A DNA stretch of 49,729 nucleotides from contig JAFWIO010000073.1 in the NCBI GenBank assembly GCA_017514785.1, forward strand, positions 1 through 49,729, written 5' to 3'. The stretch is from Eubacterium sp. (GTDB taxonomy: Bacteria; Bacillota; Clostridia; Lachnospirales; Lachnospiraceae). The notes below the pieces were generated by a model. That model was not told the origin of the DNA. It did no database searches and was given only the letters and a program-made list of their open reading frames with translations. Below, in pieces: positions 25,243 to 35,054 of the stretch (positions within the stretch are counted from its first letter, which is position 1; the number at the start of each line of letters is the position of its first letter). The position numbers were made by a program, and so were the translations under genes.

Positions 25243-25272
25243 TATGATAGCATACTTGCTATCATAGTACAA
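25243..25272 (-). promoter_or_regulatory. Palindromic operator overlapping the promoter of the HipBA-like operon
   Basis: TATGATAGCA (25243-25252) and TGCTATCATA (25257-25266) are perfect complements with a 4-base spacer. On the minus strand TTGTAC (25272-25267) and TATCAT (25249-25244) form a promoter with 17-base spacing and an extended -10; the palindrome covers the whole spacer and -10. This is the classic layout of an autorepressed toxin-antitoxin operon. Confidence 0.8.
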
Positions 25273-25317
25273 TAAAATTTGAGTGTTTTCCTACTACAAA
25301 TAAATTGAAATTTATTG

Positions 25318-25400
25318 TATAATACCTATAAGTGTGTAACTGCGCCCTTTTGGCGGTTACGACCAGTTTTTGCGGGTTAAAATGCCCTAATTTTAGGAGG
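25318..25400 (+). promoter_or_regulatory. Promoter and hairpin leader of the hydratase gene
   Basis: A TATAAT at 25318-25323 (weak TACAAA at -35) precedes a leader of about 75 nt. The leader contains a hairpin GTAAC-TG-CGCC / GGCG-GTTAC (25336-25360), and CCTA (25386-25389) can pair with TAGG of the ribosome binding site (25394-25397). No known riboswitch class was recognised. Confidence 0.4.
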
Positions 25401-25404
25401 TTTT

Positions 25405-27669
25405 ATGATTAAATTATCAGATGGCGGAATGTTTCTAGTAGGCGGAAAAGACCTAGTAGAAAACTACGATGGAATGTCAAAGGAAGAGGCTAAAAAGAAC
25501 ACAATGGCTTACAACATTTTGGCGGACCACAATACATCGGACAATATGGAAAAACTACAGATTAAGTTTGATAAGATGACTTCTCACGATATTACTTTTG
25601 TGGGAATTATTCAGACTGCCAGAGCATCGGGAATGGATCATTTCCCAATCCCATACGTGCTTACAAACTGCCACAATTCACTTTGTGCAGTAGGCGGAAC
25701 TATAAACGAAGATGACCATATGTTTGGACTTAGCGCTGCTAAGAAGTACGGTGGAATCTATGTGCCACCTCACCAGGCAGTAATTCACCAGTTTGCTAGA
25801 GAGATGCTAGCTGAAGGTGGAAAGATGATTTTGGGTTCTGACTCACATACACGTTATGGTGCGTTAGGTACTATGGCGATGGGCGAGGGCGGACCTGAGC
25901 TTGTTAAACAGCTTTTGGAGCAGACATATGATATCAACATGCCAGAAGTAGTGGGTATCTACATGACAGGTGAACCTGCTAAGGGCGTTGGTCCTCAGGA
26001 CGTGGCACTTGCTATTATCGGTGCTGTCTTTGAAAAGGGCTACGTTAAGAATAAAGTTATGGAATTTATGGGCCCTGGAGTTAGCAACTTGAGTGCTGAC
26101 TTTAGAATAGGCGTTGATGTAATGACTACAGAGACTACATGTCTATCATCAATCTGGCGCACAGATGAAAAGATAGAAGAATTCTATGAGATTCACGGAA
26201 GAAAAGACGCCTACAAAGAACTTAACCCAGGCGAGGTAGCTTACTACGATGGAATAGTGGAAGTAGACCTATCAAGCATTAAGCCAATGATTGCTATGCC
26301 ATTCCACCCATCGAATACATACACTATCGACGAAGTAAACGAAAACCTAGAAGACATCTTGCACGATGTTGAAAAGAAGGCGCTTGTTTCATTGGACGGT
26401 CAGGTTGACTACACACTAATGGACAAGATTAGAAATGGAAAGCTTTATGTAGAGCAGGGAATTATCGCAGGTTGTGCCGGCGGTGGATTTGAAAATATTT
26501 GCGAAGCAGCAGATATCTTAAAAGGCCACAGCATTGGCTCAGATGAGTTTACACTTAGCGTTTATCCTGCATCTATGCCAGTATATATGGAACTTATCAA
26601 AAACGGAGCAGCAGCAGACCTTATGGAGACTGGTGCGGTTCTTAAGACTGCGTTCTGCGGTCCTTGCTTTGGCGCGGGCGATACTCCAGCAAATGATGCA
26701 TTCAGTATTCGTCATTCGACTCGTAACTTCCCTAACCGCGAGGGCTCAAAACTTCAGAACGGTCAGATAGCTTCAGTAGCTTTGATGGATGCTAGATCAA
26801 TAGCAGCCACTGCTGCCAATAAAGGTTTCTTAACTCCGGCTACAGACTTAGATGTTGAGTTTAAGGGACAGAAGTATCACTTCGATAAGAGCATCTATGA
26901 AAACAGAGTATTTGATTCAGCGCTTAAGCCAGATCCAGATACTGAGTTAAAGCTTGGACCAAACATTAAGGATTGGCCAGAGATGGTTGACCTAAAAGAA
27001 AACATGGTACTAAAAGTAGTTTCTGAGATTCACGATCCAGTTACTACTACAGATGAGTTGATTCCATCAGGAGAGACTTCATCATATAGATCAAACCCAC
27101 TTGGACTTGCAGAGTTTGCACTTTCAAGAAAGGACCCAGGTTATGTACAAAGAGCAAAGGACATCCAGGTAGCAGAGAAGGCTGTAGAAAAGAACGAGTG
27201 TCCATCAGAGGCATTCCCAGAGTTCAAGCCAATGCGTACTGTTATCAAAGAGCAGATGCCAGACAAAGACTTTGACAGAACTTGTGTATCTATCGGAAGT
27301 ACAATCTACGCTGTTAAGCCAGGTGATGGTTCAGCTAGAGAGCAGGCTGCATCATGTCAGAAGGTTCTAGGTGGTTGGGCTAACATCGCCAAAGAATACG
27401 CAACAAAGAGATATCGCTCAAACCTAATCAACTGGGGAATGTTGCCATTTATCTTTGACGAGGACGATCCACCATTCAAACTTAATGACTACATCTACAT
27501 TCCGGGAATTAGAACAGCTATTGAAAATGCCGAGACAGAGTTTACGGCATATGTAGTGGATGTGGAGAATAATGAGATGAAGCCATTTACTTTGAAGATG
27601 GATCCACTTACAGATAGAGAAAGAGAAATCATTCTTAAAGGTTGCTTGATTAACTACAACAGAAAATAG
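25405..27669 (+). CDS. Aconitase-superfamily hydratase, YbhJ-like
   Basis: A 754-aa protein of the aconitase/3-isopropylmalate dehydratase superfamily. Three cysteines are placed as Fe-S ligands: Cys246 ([11 protein letters not shown]), Cys418 and Cys421 ([10 protein letters not shown]). The C-terminal swivel domain (about 610-754) carries [13 protein letters not shown], equivalent to the aconitase substrate loop. Its length and overall pattern match the uncharacterised YbhJ type more than AcnA/AcnB or LeuC. It acts in the cytoplasm on an unidentified hydroxy acid. No other TCA or leucine genes lie nearby, and its physiological substrate cannot be called. RBS TTAGGAGG precedes ATG 25405. Confidence 0.8.
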   Translation: MIKLSDGGMFLVGGKDLVENYDGMSKEEAKKNTMAYNILADHNTSDNMEKLQIKFDKMTSHDITFVGIIQTARASGMDHFPIPYVLTNCHNSLCAVGGTINEDDHMFGLSAAKKYGGIYVPPHQAVIHQFAREMLAEGGKMILGSDSHTRYGALGTMAMGEGGPELVKQLLEQTYDINMPEVVGIYMTGEPAKGVGPQDVALAIIGAVFEKGYVKNKVMEFMGPGVSNLSADFRIGVDVMTTETTCLSSIWRTDEKIEEFYEIHGRKDAYKELNPGEVAYYDGIVEVDLSSIKPMIAMPFHPSNTYTIDEVNENLEDILHDVEKKALVSLDGQVDYTLMDKIRNGKLYVEQGIIAGCAGGGFENICEAADILKGHSIGSDEFTLSVYPASMPVYMELIKNGAAADLMETGAVLKTAFCGPCFGAGDTPANDAFSIRHSTRNFPNREGSKLQNGQIASVALMDARSIAATAANKGFLTPATDLDVEFKGQKYHFDKSIYENRVFDSALKPDPDTELKLGPNIKDWPEMVDLKENMVLKVVSEIHDPVTTTDELIPSGETSSYRSNPLGLAEFALSRKDPGYVQRAKDIQVAEKAVEKNECPSEAFPEFKPMRTVIKEQMPDKDFDRTCVSIGSTIYAVKPGDGSAREQAASCQKVLGGWANIAKEYATKRYRSNLINWGMLPFIFDEDDPPFKLNDYIYIPGIRTAIENAETEFTAYVVDVENNEMKPFTLKMDPLTDREREIILKGCLINYNRK

Positions 27670-27678
27670 ACTTTGATG

Positions 27679-27699
27679 AGCGGGAAATACGAAAACCCG
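27679..27699 (+). other. Intercistronic hairpin between the hydratase and glgB
   Basis: GCGGG and CCCGC flank a short loop just after the hydratase stop codon. There is no T tract, so it is more likely a processing or stability element than a terminator. Confidence 0.4.
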
Positions 27700-27756
27700 C
27701 GCGGTTTACATAAAATATACATTTAAATGCACGATGTGCAGGAAACGGAGAAATGT

Positions 27757-29664
27757 ATGTCAAAAGATTTCATTACACAAGATGATTGTTACCTTTTTGG
27801 AAAAGGAACACATTATGAAATTTATAACAAGTTGGGAGCGCACCTAGTTACAAAAAACGGACGAAAAGGTGTGTACTTTGCAGTGTGGGCACCTCACGCG
27901 GTGAACGTGTCTGTGATTGGCGAGTTCAATGATTGGATTGGATTCGATCACAATATGGAGATGAACAACGAGTCAGGAATCTGGGAGTTGTTTGTGCCGG
28001 ACGTAAAAGAGGGATGCGCATATAAGTATGTGATTTCAACTCAGGATGGTCGCACACTTTACAAGACTGATCCGTATGGATTTTACAGTGAAGTTCGACC
28101 AGACACAGCTTCACGCGTATTTAACTTGGACAAATATAAATGGAAAGACCACGATTGGATTGCAAAGAAGTCTAGAGAGAATCACTACGAGCAACCAATG
28201 TCTATATACGAGTGTCACCTAGGTTCATGGAAGAAAGATTTCCAGGGGCCAGATGATGAAGATGGATTTTATGATTATAAACGCCTCGCCAAAGATTTGG
28301 TAGAGTACGTTAAAAAAATGGGCTACACACATGTAGAGTTGATGGGTATAGCAGAGCACCCATACGATGGTTCATGGGGATATCAGGTAACTGGTTACTA
28401 TGCTCCAACATCTAGATACGGAAGCCCTGATGAATTTATGTATTTGGTGGATGCTTTCCACCAGGCAGATATTGCAGTAATCCTTGATTGGGTGCCAGCG
28501 CACTTCCCAAGAGATGCGCACGGTCTTGCAATGTTTGACGGACAGCCACTGTATGAATATGCAGATACACGTTTGGGCGAGCACCCAGACTGGGGAACAA
28601 AGGTGTTTGACTATTCAAAGACTGAAGTTTCAAACTTCTTGATTGCAAATGCTTTGTTCTGGGTAGAGAAGTACCATATAGATGGACTTCGTGTGGATGC
28701 GGTTGCATCTATGCTATACCTAGACTATGGCCGCGACGAAGGCCAGTGGGTTCCTAACAAATATGGCGATAACAAAAACTTGGAAGCTATCGAGTTTTTC
28801 AAACATCTTTCAAGCGTAATGAATTATAGAAATCCTCGTGCTTATGTAATAGCAGAGGAGTCAACGGCTTGGCCAGATGTCACTAAAGATCCAAAAGATG
28901 GAGGACTTGGTTTCTCATACAAATGGAATATGGGTTGGATGCACGACTTCCTAGAATATACAAAGTTAGATCCTTTGTTTAAGAAGGGCGCGCACAACAA
29001 GATGACATTTGGTTTGACATATTGTTTCAGTGAGAACTTTATATTGGTTCTATCTCACGATGAGGTAGTTCACCTTAAGTGCTCAATGTATAACAAGATG
29101 CCAGGCTACCCAGCAGATAAATTTAAAAACCTAAAGACTGCATATATGTTTATGTTTGGTCACCCAGGAAGAAAACTTCTCTTCATGGGACAGGAGTTTG
29201 CTCAACTTCAGGAGTGGTCAGAGAAGCGTTCGCTTGATTGGCACTTGCTAGAAGAGCCAGAGCATAAAGACATGCAGAAGTTTGTTCATAGACTTCTTGA
29301 AATGTACAAGAAGTATCCAGCACTTTATACCGAGACAAAGGGTTATGGTGCGTTTGAATGGATAAATGCTGATGATAACGAGAGAAGTATTTTCAGTTTC
29401 ATCAGAAAGACTACTGAGGCAGATAACAAGAACTCAGTGGGATTTGTATTTAACTTCACACCAATGGAGAGAACTGACTATATAGTTGGCGTTCCAAAGG
29501 CGGGAACTTATAAGAGAATTCTATCTACTGAGAATGATGACCAGGTAGTTAAATACAAAGCAAAAGAGGGAGAGTGCGACGGCAGACCATATAGACTTGA
29601 GATTCCACTTAAGCCATTTGAAGCAGTTGCGTTTGAATTTCCTAAAGTAACAAAAAGAAAATAA
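27757..29664 (+). CDS. glgB: 1,4-alpha-glucan branching enzyme
   Basis: A 635-aa GH13 branching enzyme that introduces alpha-1,6 branches into glycogen. An N-terminal CBM48 domain (about 45-120, GVYFAVWAPHAVNVSVIGEFNDW) precedes the catalytic barrel. Catalytic residues: Asp314 (GLRVDAVASM), Glu367 (VIAEES) and Asp435 (LSHDEVVH). ATG 27757 is preceded by ACGGAG about 7 bases upstream; the ATG at 27727 has no ribosome binding site. glgC and glgD lie about 13 kb away. It may be co-transcribed with the membrane-anchored protein gene that starts 33 bases downstream. Confidence 0.95.
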   Translation: MSKDFITQDDCYLFGKGTHYEIYNKLGAHLVTKNGRKGVYFAVWAPHAVNVSVIGEFNDWIGFDHNMEMNNESGIWELFVPDVKEGCAYKYVISTQDGRTLYKTDPYGFYSEVRPDTASRVFNLDKYKWKDHDWIAKKSRENHYEQPMSIYECHLGSWKKDFQGPDDEDGFYDYKRLAKDLVEYVKKMGYTHVELMGIAEHPYDGSWGYQVTGYYAPTSRYGSPDEFMYLVDAFHQADIAVILDWVPAHFPRDAHGLAMFDGQPLYEYADTRLGEHPDWGTKVFDYSKTEVSNFLIANALFWVEKYHIDGLRVDAVASMLYLDYGRDEGQWVPNKYGDNKNLEAIEFFKHLSSVMNYRNPRAYVIAEESTAWPDVTKDPKDGGLGFSYKWNMGWMHDFLEYTKLDPLFKKGAHNKMTFGLTYCFSENFILVLSHDEVVHLKCSMYNKMPGYPADKFKNLKTAYMFMFGHPGRKLLFMGQEFAQLQEWSEKRSLDWHLLEEPEHKDMQKFVHRLLEMYKKYPALYTETKGYGAFEWINADDNERSIFSFIRKTTEADNKNSVGFVFNFTPMERTDYIVGVPKAGTYKRILSTENDDQVVKYKAKEGECDGRPYRLEIPLKPFEAVAFEFPKVTKRK

Positions 29665-29697
29665 GTCTTCGACGAAGGAAAAGAGTAGTAATTATAA

Positions 29698-31827
29698 ATG
29701 GAAAGTAGCAAAACTAAAAATATAATAGTTACATCAATCATTGTTATTTTCATTGCGATTGTGGTAGTGGGCATTTTGACGAGGTGCTCAGGACCAAGCA
29801 AGAAGGATAGCAGTGATTCTTCTAGTGCCGTAAAAGATAACGTTCCAATGATGTCAGCCACATATGGAAACACTAAGGTTGGAAACATTTACGGCTACAC
29901 AAACGAGCTTCAGGAAAATGTGGAGCGAAACACTATTGTGATTATTAAGCCAGACAGAACTACTACTTTCAAAATCAACGAGAATGGCGATACAGTTCGT
30001 TCAATCAAGTACGAAATAAAGAGTACTGATGACAATCGTTTGGTGGACCACGGAAAAATTAAAGAGATGCGTGGCGCTGGAAAAGGTGCTTCATTCGACT
30101 TCAAGGCTAACGCCATTATGGAAGTGGGAAAAGAGTATCGAATCAAGTTTATCGTAACTTCAGATAAACACGACGCCATTTACTACTATGCGAGAGCAAT
30201 CATTGCAAATCACGAGTTTGTGGACAAACAGCTTAAGTTTGCAAAGAGATTTAGCGATAGAACATTTGAAGAAACCGAGAGATCTGACTTGATGAATTAC
30301 CTAGAGACAGATCCAAAGGTTCAGAGCAATGATAACTTGGGTCAGGTTACAATCAACTCAAGTTATACTATGCTTCTTTGGAGTACTTTGGCGGCGGAGA
30401 AAACTACCAAGACCAAAGTAACTATCAAAGAGTGTACGCTTAAAAATACAGGTCCAGCTACTACTTTTACTTTGACGTACCAGGTCAAGGCAAAGAATGC
30501 TGAGAAAGTTACAGAGAAATACAACGTGTGGGAAACTATCACGGTATTTAGTTACGCCGGCAAAGAATACGTGACTGGATATGATAGAGAAGTTAACCAA
30601 ATTTGGAAGACTAGCAAAAACAACTTGGGTGCAAGCTTTATTGATCTAGGAATTCAAAACTACGATATGATAGAGCACGTTGAGAGTGCAAATAAAAAGT
30701 ATATTGCATTCGCTATAAACGGTGATGTTTATGCTCAGAATGTTGAGAACAGAAATTTCTACCAGATTTACAAATTCAATGCGAGATCTAGCGAAGAGCT
30801 AGAGATGACAAAGGCCAAAGTAGTAGACATTGATAACAAGGGAAATGTAGACTACATGATTTACGGCTACAGTCCAGCGGAGAACCATAAGGGAAGAAAT
30901 GGCATTTCTATTATGTCGTACAACATAAAAAATAATGTTTCTAAAGAGCAGGTATTCATTCCATGTAAGAGCACGGCGGGATTGATAGACAACCAGCTAA
31001 AAACTCTTTGCCACGTGGGTGATAAGACGCTCTACATTATGCTAGATGACACAATCTACTATGCAAACCTCAAAACTCAGGAGTGGGGTAAGATTGTTGA
31101 GCACCTAGACCACAACAGTTACGCAGTGAGCGACGACGGAAAATATCTCGCGTACAACAAGTCGGCTTCACACGATAACAGCAGAAGCATTATTATCCTT
31201 GATCTAAACTCTGGTGAGAAGAGAAGTTTGGATGCTGGAGATGGCGAGAAGATTAGTGTGCTTGGTTTTTCAGGACAGAGCATGATTTATGGCACCGCCA
31301 AAGACAGCGACGAAGGCAAAACAAAATTCTTCCCAATCTCTAAACTTACAATTGTGGATTATGGATTGAGAGAACAGAAAGCATATTCGAAGAAGAATGT
31401 CTTTATAAAAGGAATAGAAATAAAAGACGGAATTATAAATATCAAGCGCTGGAAGAAGGGCAAGAACATAGATGATGATCAGCTACTCGACAACACAGAA
31501 GAAGCAGCGCAAGTATGTACATTTAGTTACTATACAGACGATATTAAAATGAGAGAGGAAGTTTTGTCGTTTACAAACAAACTTCCTATAGATAGAGAGA
31601 CAAAAATTCTTCCACTTGGAAAAGCAGAGTTTAGCGATGCTTCAGAGATAGATGCTAACCTTGAAAAGAGAAAAGGTGAAGTGTTCTACGTATATGGCTA
31701 TGGCAAACTCCAGAGCGTGGAAGCAAACAAGAAAGATGCTATCGAAAAAGCCAAAGGAGTATATGGACTAGTTTTAGATAAATATGGCAAGAAGATTTGG
31801 ACTAAAGAAGAGCACTACAAAGATTAA
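29698..31827 (+). CDS. Membrane-anchored extracytoplasmic protein of unknown function
   Basis: A 709-aa protein with one N-terminal membrane helix (about 9-28, followed by TRCSGPSKKDSSDSSS). The Cys after the helix does not fit a lipobox well. Residues about 30-290 look like a beta-rich domain; about 300-560 shows propeller-like repeats, including YAVSDDGKYLAY as in TolB/WD40-type blades. The last 45 residues (YVYGYGKLQSVEANKKDAIE ... GLVLDKYGKKIWTKEE) resemble a small module that I associate with secreted C39-like peptidases of Lachnospiraceae, but no peptidase domain is present. It lies between glgB and the SbcD-like gene with short gaps. No function is proposed. Confidence 0.6.
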   Translation: MESSKTKNIIVTSIIVIFIAIVVVGILTRCSGPSKKDSSDSSSAVKDNVPMMSATYGNTKVGNIYGYTNELQENVERNTIVIIKPDRTTTFKINENGDTVRSIKYEIKSTDDNRLVDHGKIKEMRGAGKGASFDFKANAIMEVGKEYRIKFIVTSDKHDAIYYYARAIIANHEFVDKQLKFAKRFSDRTFEETERSDLMNYLETDPKVQSNDNLGQVTINSSYTMLLWSTLAAEKTTKTKVTIKECTLKNTGPATTFTLTYQVKAKNAEKVTEKYNVWETITVFSYAGKEYVTGYDREVNQIWKTSKNNLGASFIDLGIQNYDMIEHVESANKKYIAFAINGDVYAQNVENRNFYQIYKFNARSSEELEMTKAKVVDIDNKGNVDYMIYGYSPAENHKGRNGISIMSYNIKNNVSKEQVFIPCKSTAGLIDNQLKTLCHVGDKTLYIMLDDTIYYANLKTQEWGKIVEHLDHNSYAVSDDGKYLAYNKSASHDNSRSIIILDLNSGEKRSLDAGDGEKISVLGFSGQSMIYGTAKDSDEGKTKFFPISKLTIVDYGLREQKAYSKKNVFIKGIEIKDGIINIKRWKKGKNIDDDQLLDNTEEAAQVCTFSYYTDDIKMREEVLSFTNKLPIDRETKILPLGKAEFSDASEIDANLEKRKGEVFYVYGYGKLQSVEANKKDAIEKAKGVYGLVLDKYGKKIWTKEEHYKD

Positions 31828-31887
31828 ATTTTAACAGAGGAAGTTAGGCAAAAGCCAAAATATAAAGAATAAAATAGGAGAGGACCA

Positions 31888-32952
31888 ATGCGTTTTATTC
31901 ACACAGGAGATATTCATCTGGGCGCATCACCGGAAAAGGGAAGACCTTGGGCGGAGACGCGTGGGGATGAAATCTGGAACACATTTGAAAGATTAATACT
32001 AGAAATCAAGAACAAGCCTGTGGACTTGCTTATTATAGCGGGCGACTTGTTCCACAGACAGCCTTTGCTAAGAGAATTGAAGGAAGTAGATTATCTTTTC
32101 TCTACTATCCCAATGACAAAGGTTATTCTTTGTGCAGGAAACCACGATGCAATAAAGAAGGGTTCATTCTACGAGACATTCGAATGGAGCGATAACGTAA
32201 CATTTATCGACAGCAAGAATGTGGAAGAGTACGATATCTCTGAACTAAACACTTGCATCTACGGTTTGAGTTACTACACAACAGAAAATACAGACGCAAT
32301 GTATGATCACGTGATTGTAAACGACCCTGAGAAGATAAACATACTGGTTGCGCACGGCGGTGATGAAAAACACATCCCAATAAATAAAAAGCGTGTGGCT
32401 ATGTCAGGCTTTGACTATGTGGCTATGGGTCACATTCACAAGCCATATATAAATGAATCAGCCAAGATGGCATACTGCGGTTCTCTAGAGCCAATCGACA
32501 AAAACGACATTGGAGATAGAGGATATATTTACGGCGAGGTGGACAAAGACGGCTTAGAGCTTAAGTTTGTTCCTTTCGCAAAGAGAATTTACATGGATAT
32601 GGAATTCCCTGTAACACCAAACCTAACAAATATGGAAATCAAGAGTCGCTTGATAGACGCGTATGAAGAAAATGGCGCAGAGAATATGTACCGAATCATT
32701 TTCACAGGTTACAGAGACCCTGAATTTGAATTGGATATAGATGAAATTGAAAACACTGGAAATGTAGTGGGCGTAGTAGACCAGACGGTTCCAGACTACG
32801 ACTTCGCTGAATTATACGAGGACAACAAAGACAACATCCTCGGCATGTTCATCGGTCGCTACATCGAGAAAAATGAGTTGACGCCTGTAGAGCAAAAATC
32901 ATTGTACTACGGAACAAAGGCGCTTCTGGATGCTATGGAGGACAGACTATGA
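31888..32952 (+). CDS. SbcD/Mre11-like (YhaO-type) DNA repair metallophosphoesterase
   Basis: A 354-aa calcineurin-like phosphoesterase. Metal ligands are visible: GDIHLG (Asp8, His10), AGDLFH (Asp53), GNHD (Asn85, His86, Asp87), VAHGG and GHIHKP. The family nucleases process DNA ends with an SbcC/Rad50-type ATPase, and the partner gene follows with a 4-base overlap. GGAGAGGACC precedes ATG 31888. Its short length and pairing with a YhaN-like partner point to the Firmicutes YhaO type and not classical SbcD. Confidence 0.88.
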   Translation: MRFIHTGDIHLGASPEKGRPWAETRGDEIWNTFERLILEIKNKPVDLLIIAGDLFHRQPLLRELKEVDYLFSTIPMTKVILCAGNHDAIKKGSFYETFEWSDNVTFIDSKNVEEYDISELNTCIYGLSYYTTENTDAMYDHVIVNDPEKINILVAHGGDEKHIPINKKRVAMSGFDYVAMGHIHKPYINESAKMAYCGSLEPIDKNDIGDRGYIYGEVDKDGLELKFVPFAKRIYMDMEFPVTPNLTNMEIKSRLIDAYEENGAENMYRIIFTGYRDPEFELDIDEIENTGNVVGVVDQTVPDYDFAELYEDNKDNILGMFIGRYIEKNELTPVEQKSLYYGTKALLDAMEDRL

Positions 32953-34850
32953 TTATCAAAGAACTAGAATTAATAAACTTCGGTAAATTTAATAACAAGA
33001 CTGTCCGCTTCGAAGAAGGCATGAACATTATCTACGGTGAAAATGAAGCAGGTAAAACTACACTTCACACATTTATCCGTGGAATGCTATTCGGCATCGA
33101 GAAACAGAGAGGCAAAGCGTCAGCAAATGACCTATATTCAAAATTTGAGCCATGGGATGATCCAACAAACTACCAGGGCAAAATGAGAATACAGGAAAAA
33201 GGTAAAAACTATAGAATCGAGAGATTCTTCAATAAGAACAATAAGCGTTTTGCAGTTATTGACGAAGACGAAGGAAGAGAACTATCAGAGGATGAAATTA
33301 GCAAACTTCTTTCTGGCATAAACGAGGCATGCTACTACAACACTATCAGTATTAGTCAGCTTGGTAGTGCAACTAGCAAGGAATTAGAGTATATCCTAAA
33401 GAGTTATGCTGCTAACCTGGGCGCGACAAAGTCCATGGAAATCGACATTAAAGAAGCATTCGCAGACCTAGACAAACAGAGAAAGAAAATAATGACTGAC
33501 AACAAGGTTAGCCAGGAACAAGAAGTTGAGAGGTCTTTGAAGAACGCGATCGAGAAACTAGAGATTTCTGAAAATGAGCAAAACAATATAGCAGCAGGAC
33601 TAGAGCAGAAGCAAACTGCGCTAGAAGGCATCGAAGAAAAGCACAAAGAGATTGCTGCAAAGGATGAGAAGAGACTTGAGAGAATAGCAAAGCAGAACGA
33701 GAGAAAAGATAAATTATATCAGGATGCTTTGGTGTTTACAGCGGATGTTGAAAAGTATTCTACATCACTTGAAAAAGTGAGAGAGCATAAAGCAGAAATA
33801 GAAGAGAAGTTGAAGGACTTCAAAGTTTCTAGCAGAGAGATGTTAGATGGAATAGTAGAAAAAGCTACTAGAAAGAGCAACTTCCCATTCCTATTTATGA
33901 TTCTATTCTTGGCATGCTTAGGTGCAGGAGTAGGATTGTTAGTGGGCAATATGGATTGGAACCTGATTAGAGCACACTGGAAACTTCCAGCAGCATGCTT
34001 TGGCGGAGCCATCGTGTTCTTGATAGCAGCCATTATCAAATACTTCTATAATAAGAAAAAGAAAGCGAAAAACCTCGAGAAATTAAAAGAGGTTCGCCAG
34101 CTTATTGAAGAGCAAGAGACTGCTAAGCACGAAGAAGTTTATATAGAAAGACAGCTTGCAAATAAAAAGGAAGCACTCGAGAAAACTCAGATTATGCTTA
34201 AAGCAGAAAACGAGAATGAAGAGGGCACAGAAGATTTCTCAGATGAACTGAAAGAAGTTCGCGACAAAGCAATGGAATTAAAAGAGCAAATCAATAGAGC
34301 ACAGTGGCAGCTTGAGCAGAAGCAAGAAAAAGATATTGTTACTCAAAGCCAGATTGCTGAGCTTAAAGAGACTCAGAAAAACATCATGGATGCTAGACGC
34401 GAGATGGATGCTATTGAGAAAGCTAAGGAAGAAATAGAAGAGATTGCTGACGAGATTCGAAACAGCTTCGGCAAACGTTTGAACGAACGCGCATCATTCT
34501 ATATGGGCAAGATTACAAACGGCAAGTATGACAACCTAAACATAGACGAGAAGCTAAATATCACTGTAAACGGCAAGCATTCACTTGTAGCTGCGAATAG
34601 ACTAAGTAAGGGTACTATTGAGCAGATTTACATGAGTTTGAGACTTGGAGCAGCAGATCTTATCTTTGAAGATAGTGATATGCCAATTTTATTAGATGAT
34701 GCATTTGCGATGTATGATAATAAGAGAATGGGTAACACTATGAAGTTTATGGCTAGTGAGATGGACCAAGTGATTATGTTCTCATGTCACACACGTGAGA
34801 AGGTTATGGCTGATAAACTTGGTTTGGGTTATAAGTTGATTACTTTATAA
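32949..34850 (+). CDS. SbcC/YhaN-like SMC-family ATPase with a membrane hairpin
   Basis: A 633-aa ABC/SMC-type ATPase, partner of the preceding nuclease. Walker A GENEAGKTT (30-38), coiled coil from about 175 to 310, a pair of hydrophobic helices (about 312-365; FPFLFMILFLACLGAGVGLL and GGAIVFLIAAII), coiled coil again (about 370-515), ABC signature SKGTIEQ (about 552-558) and Walker B ILLDDAF (about 580-586). Length is well below SbcC (over 1000 aa). The two hydrophobic segments at the coiled-coil midpoint replace the zinc hook and suggest membrane association, as in YhaN-like proteins. ATGA overlap with the upstream gene implies coupling. Confidence 0.85.
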   Translation: MIIKELELINFGKFNNKTVRFEEGMNIIYGENEAGKTTLHTFIRGMLFGIEKQRGKASANDLYSKFEPWDDPTNYQGKMRIQEKGKNYRIERFFNKNNKRFAVIDEDEGRELSEDEISKLLSGINEACYYNTISISQLGSATSKELEYILKSYAANLGATKSMEIDIKEAFADLDKQRKKIMTDNKVSQEQEVERSLKNAIEKLEISENEQNNIAAGLEQKQTALEGIEEKHKEIAAKDEKRLERIAKQNERKDKLYQDALVFTADVEKYSTSLEKVREHKAEIEEKLKDFKVSSREMLDGIVEKATRKSNFPFLFMILFLACLGAGVGLLVGNMDWNLIRAHWKLPAACFGGAIVFLIAAIIKYFYNKKKKAKNLEKLKEVRQLIEEQETAKHEEVYIERQLANKKEALEKTQIMLKAENENEEGTEDFSDELKEVRDKAMELKEQINRAQWQLEQKQEKDIVTQSQIAELKETQKNIMDARREMDAIEKAKEEIEEIADEIRNSFGKRLNERASFYMGKITNGKYDNLNIDEKLNITVNGKHSLVAANRLSKGTIEQIYMSLRLGAADLIFEDSDMPILLDDAFAMYDNKRMGNTMKFMASEMDQVIMFSCHTREKVMADKLGLGYKLITL

Positions 34851-34945
34851 TTACGCACGCAGAAGAAAAAAGATATTTGCTTAAACTCATAGAAGATATT
34901 CGATAGTAATCACTATTCGAAATATTTCTAGGGTACGAGCTCAAT

Positions 34946-34976
34946 AAAAGGAGTTTTCTTGATGAAAACTCCTTTT
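34946..34976. terminator. Terminator after the SbcC/YhaN-like gene
   Basis: AAAAGGAGTTTTC (34946-34958) and GAAAACTCCTTTT (34964-34976) form a 13-bp perfect stem with loop TTGAT. An imperfect inverted repeat (about 34890-34929, around GATATTCGATAGT / ACTATTCGAAATA) precedes it. Confidence 0.75.
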
Positions 34977-35019
34977 AGTTCGCCCAAGTTTATCTGCCAT
35001 CACTTTCTTACAGTTTGTA

Positions 35020-35028
35020 TGATATAAT
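35020..35028 (+). promoter_or_regulatory. Extended -10 promoter of the AT-rich secreted protein cluster
   Basis: TGATATAAT at 35020-35028, perfect extended -10, followed by AAAGGAG before ATG 35055. The -35 (TCACTT) is weak. Confidence 0.55.
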
Positions 35029-35054
35029 ACTAATCAGTTAAAGGAGAAAGAAGA

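Noticed and set aside
28436..28708. Minus-strand open frames inside glgB
   Set aside because: Shadows of the conserved catalytic region; no ribosome binding site.
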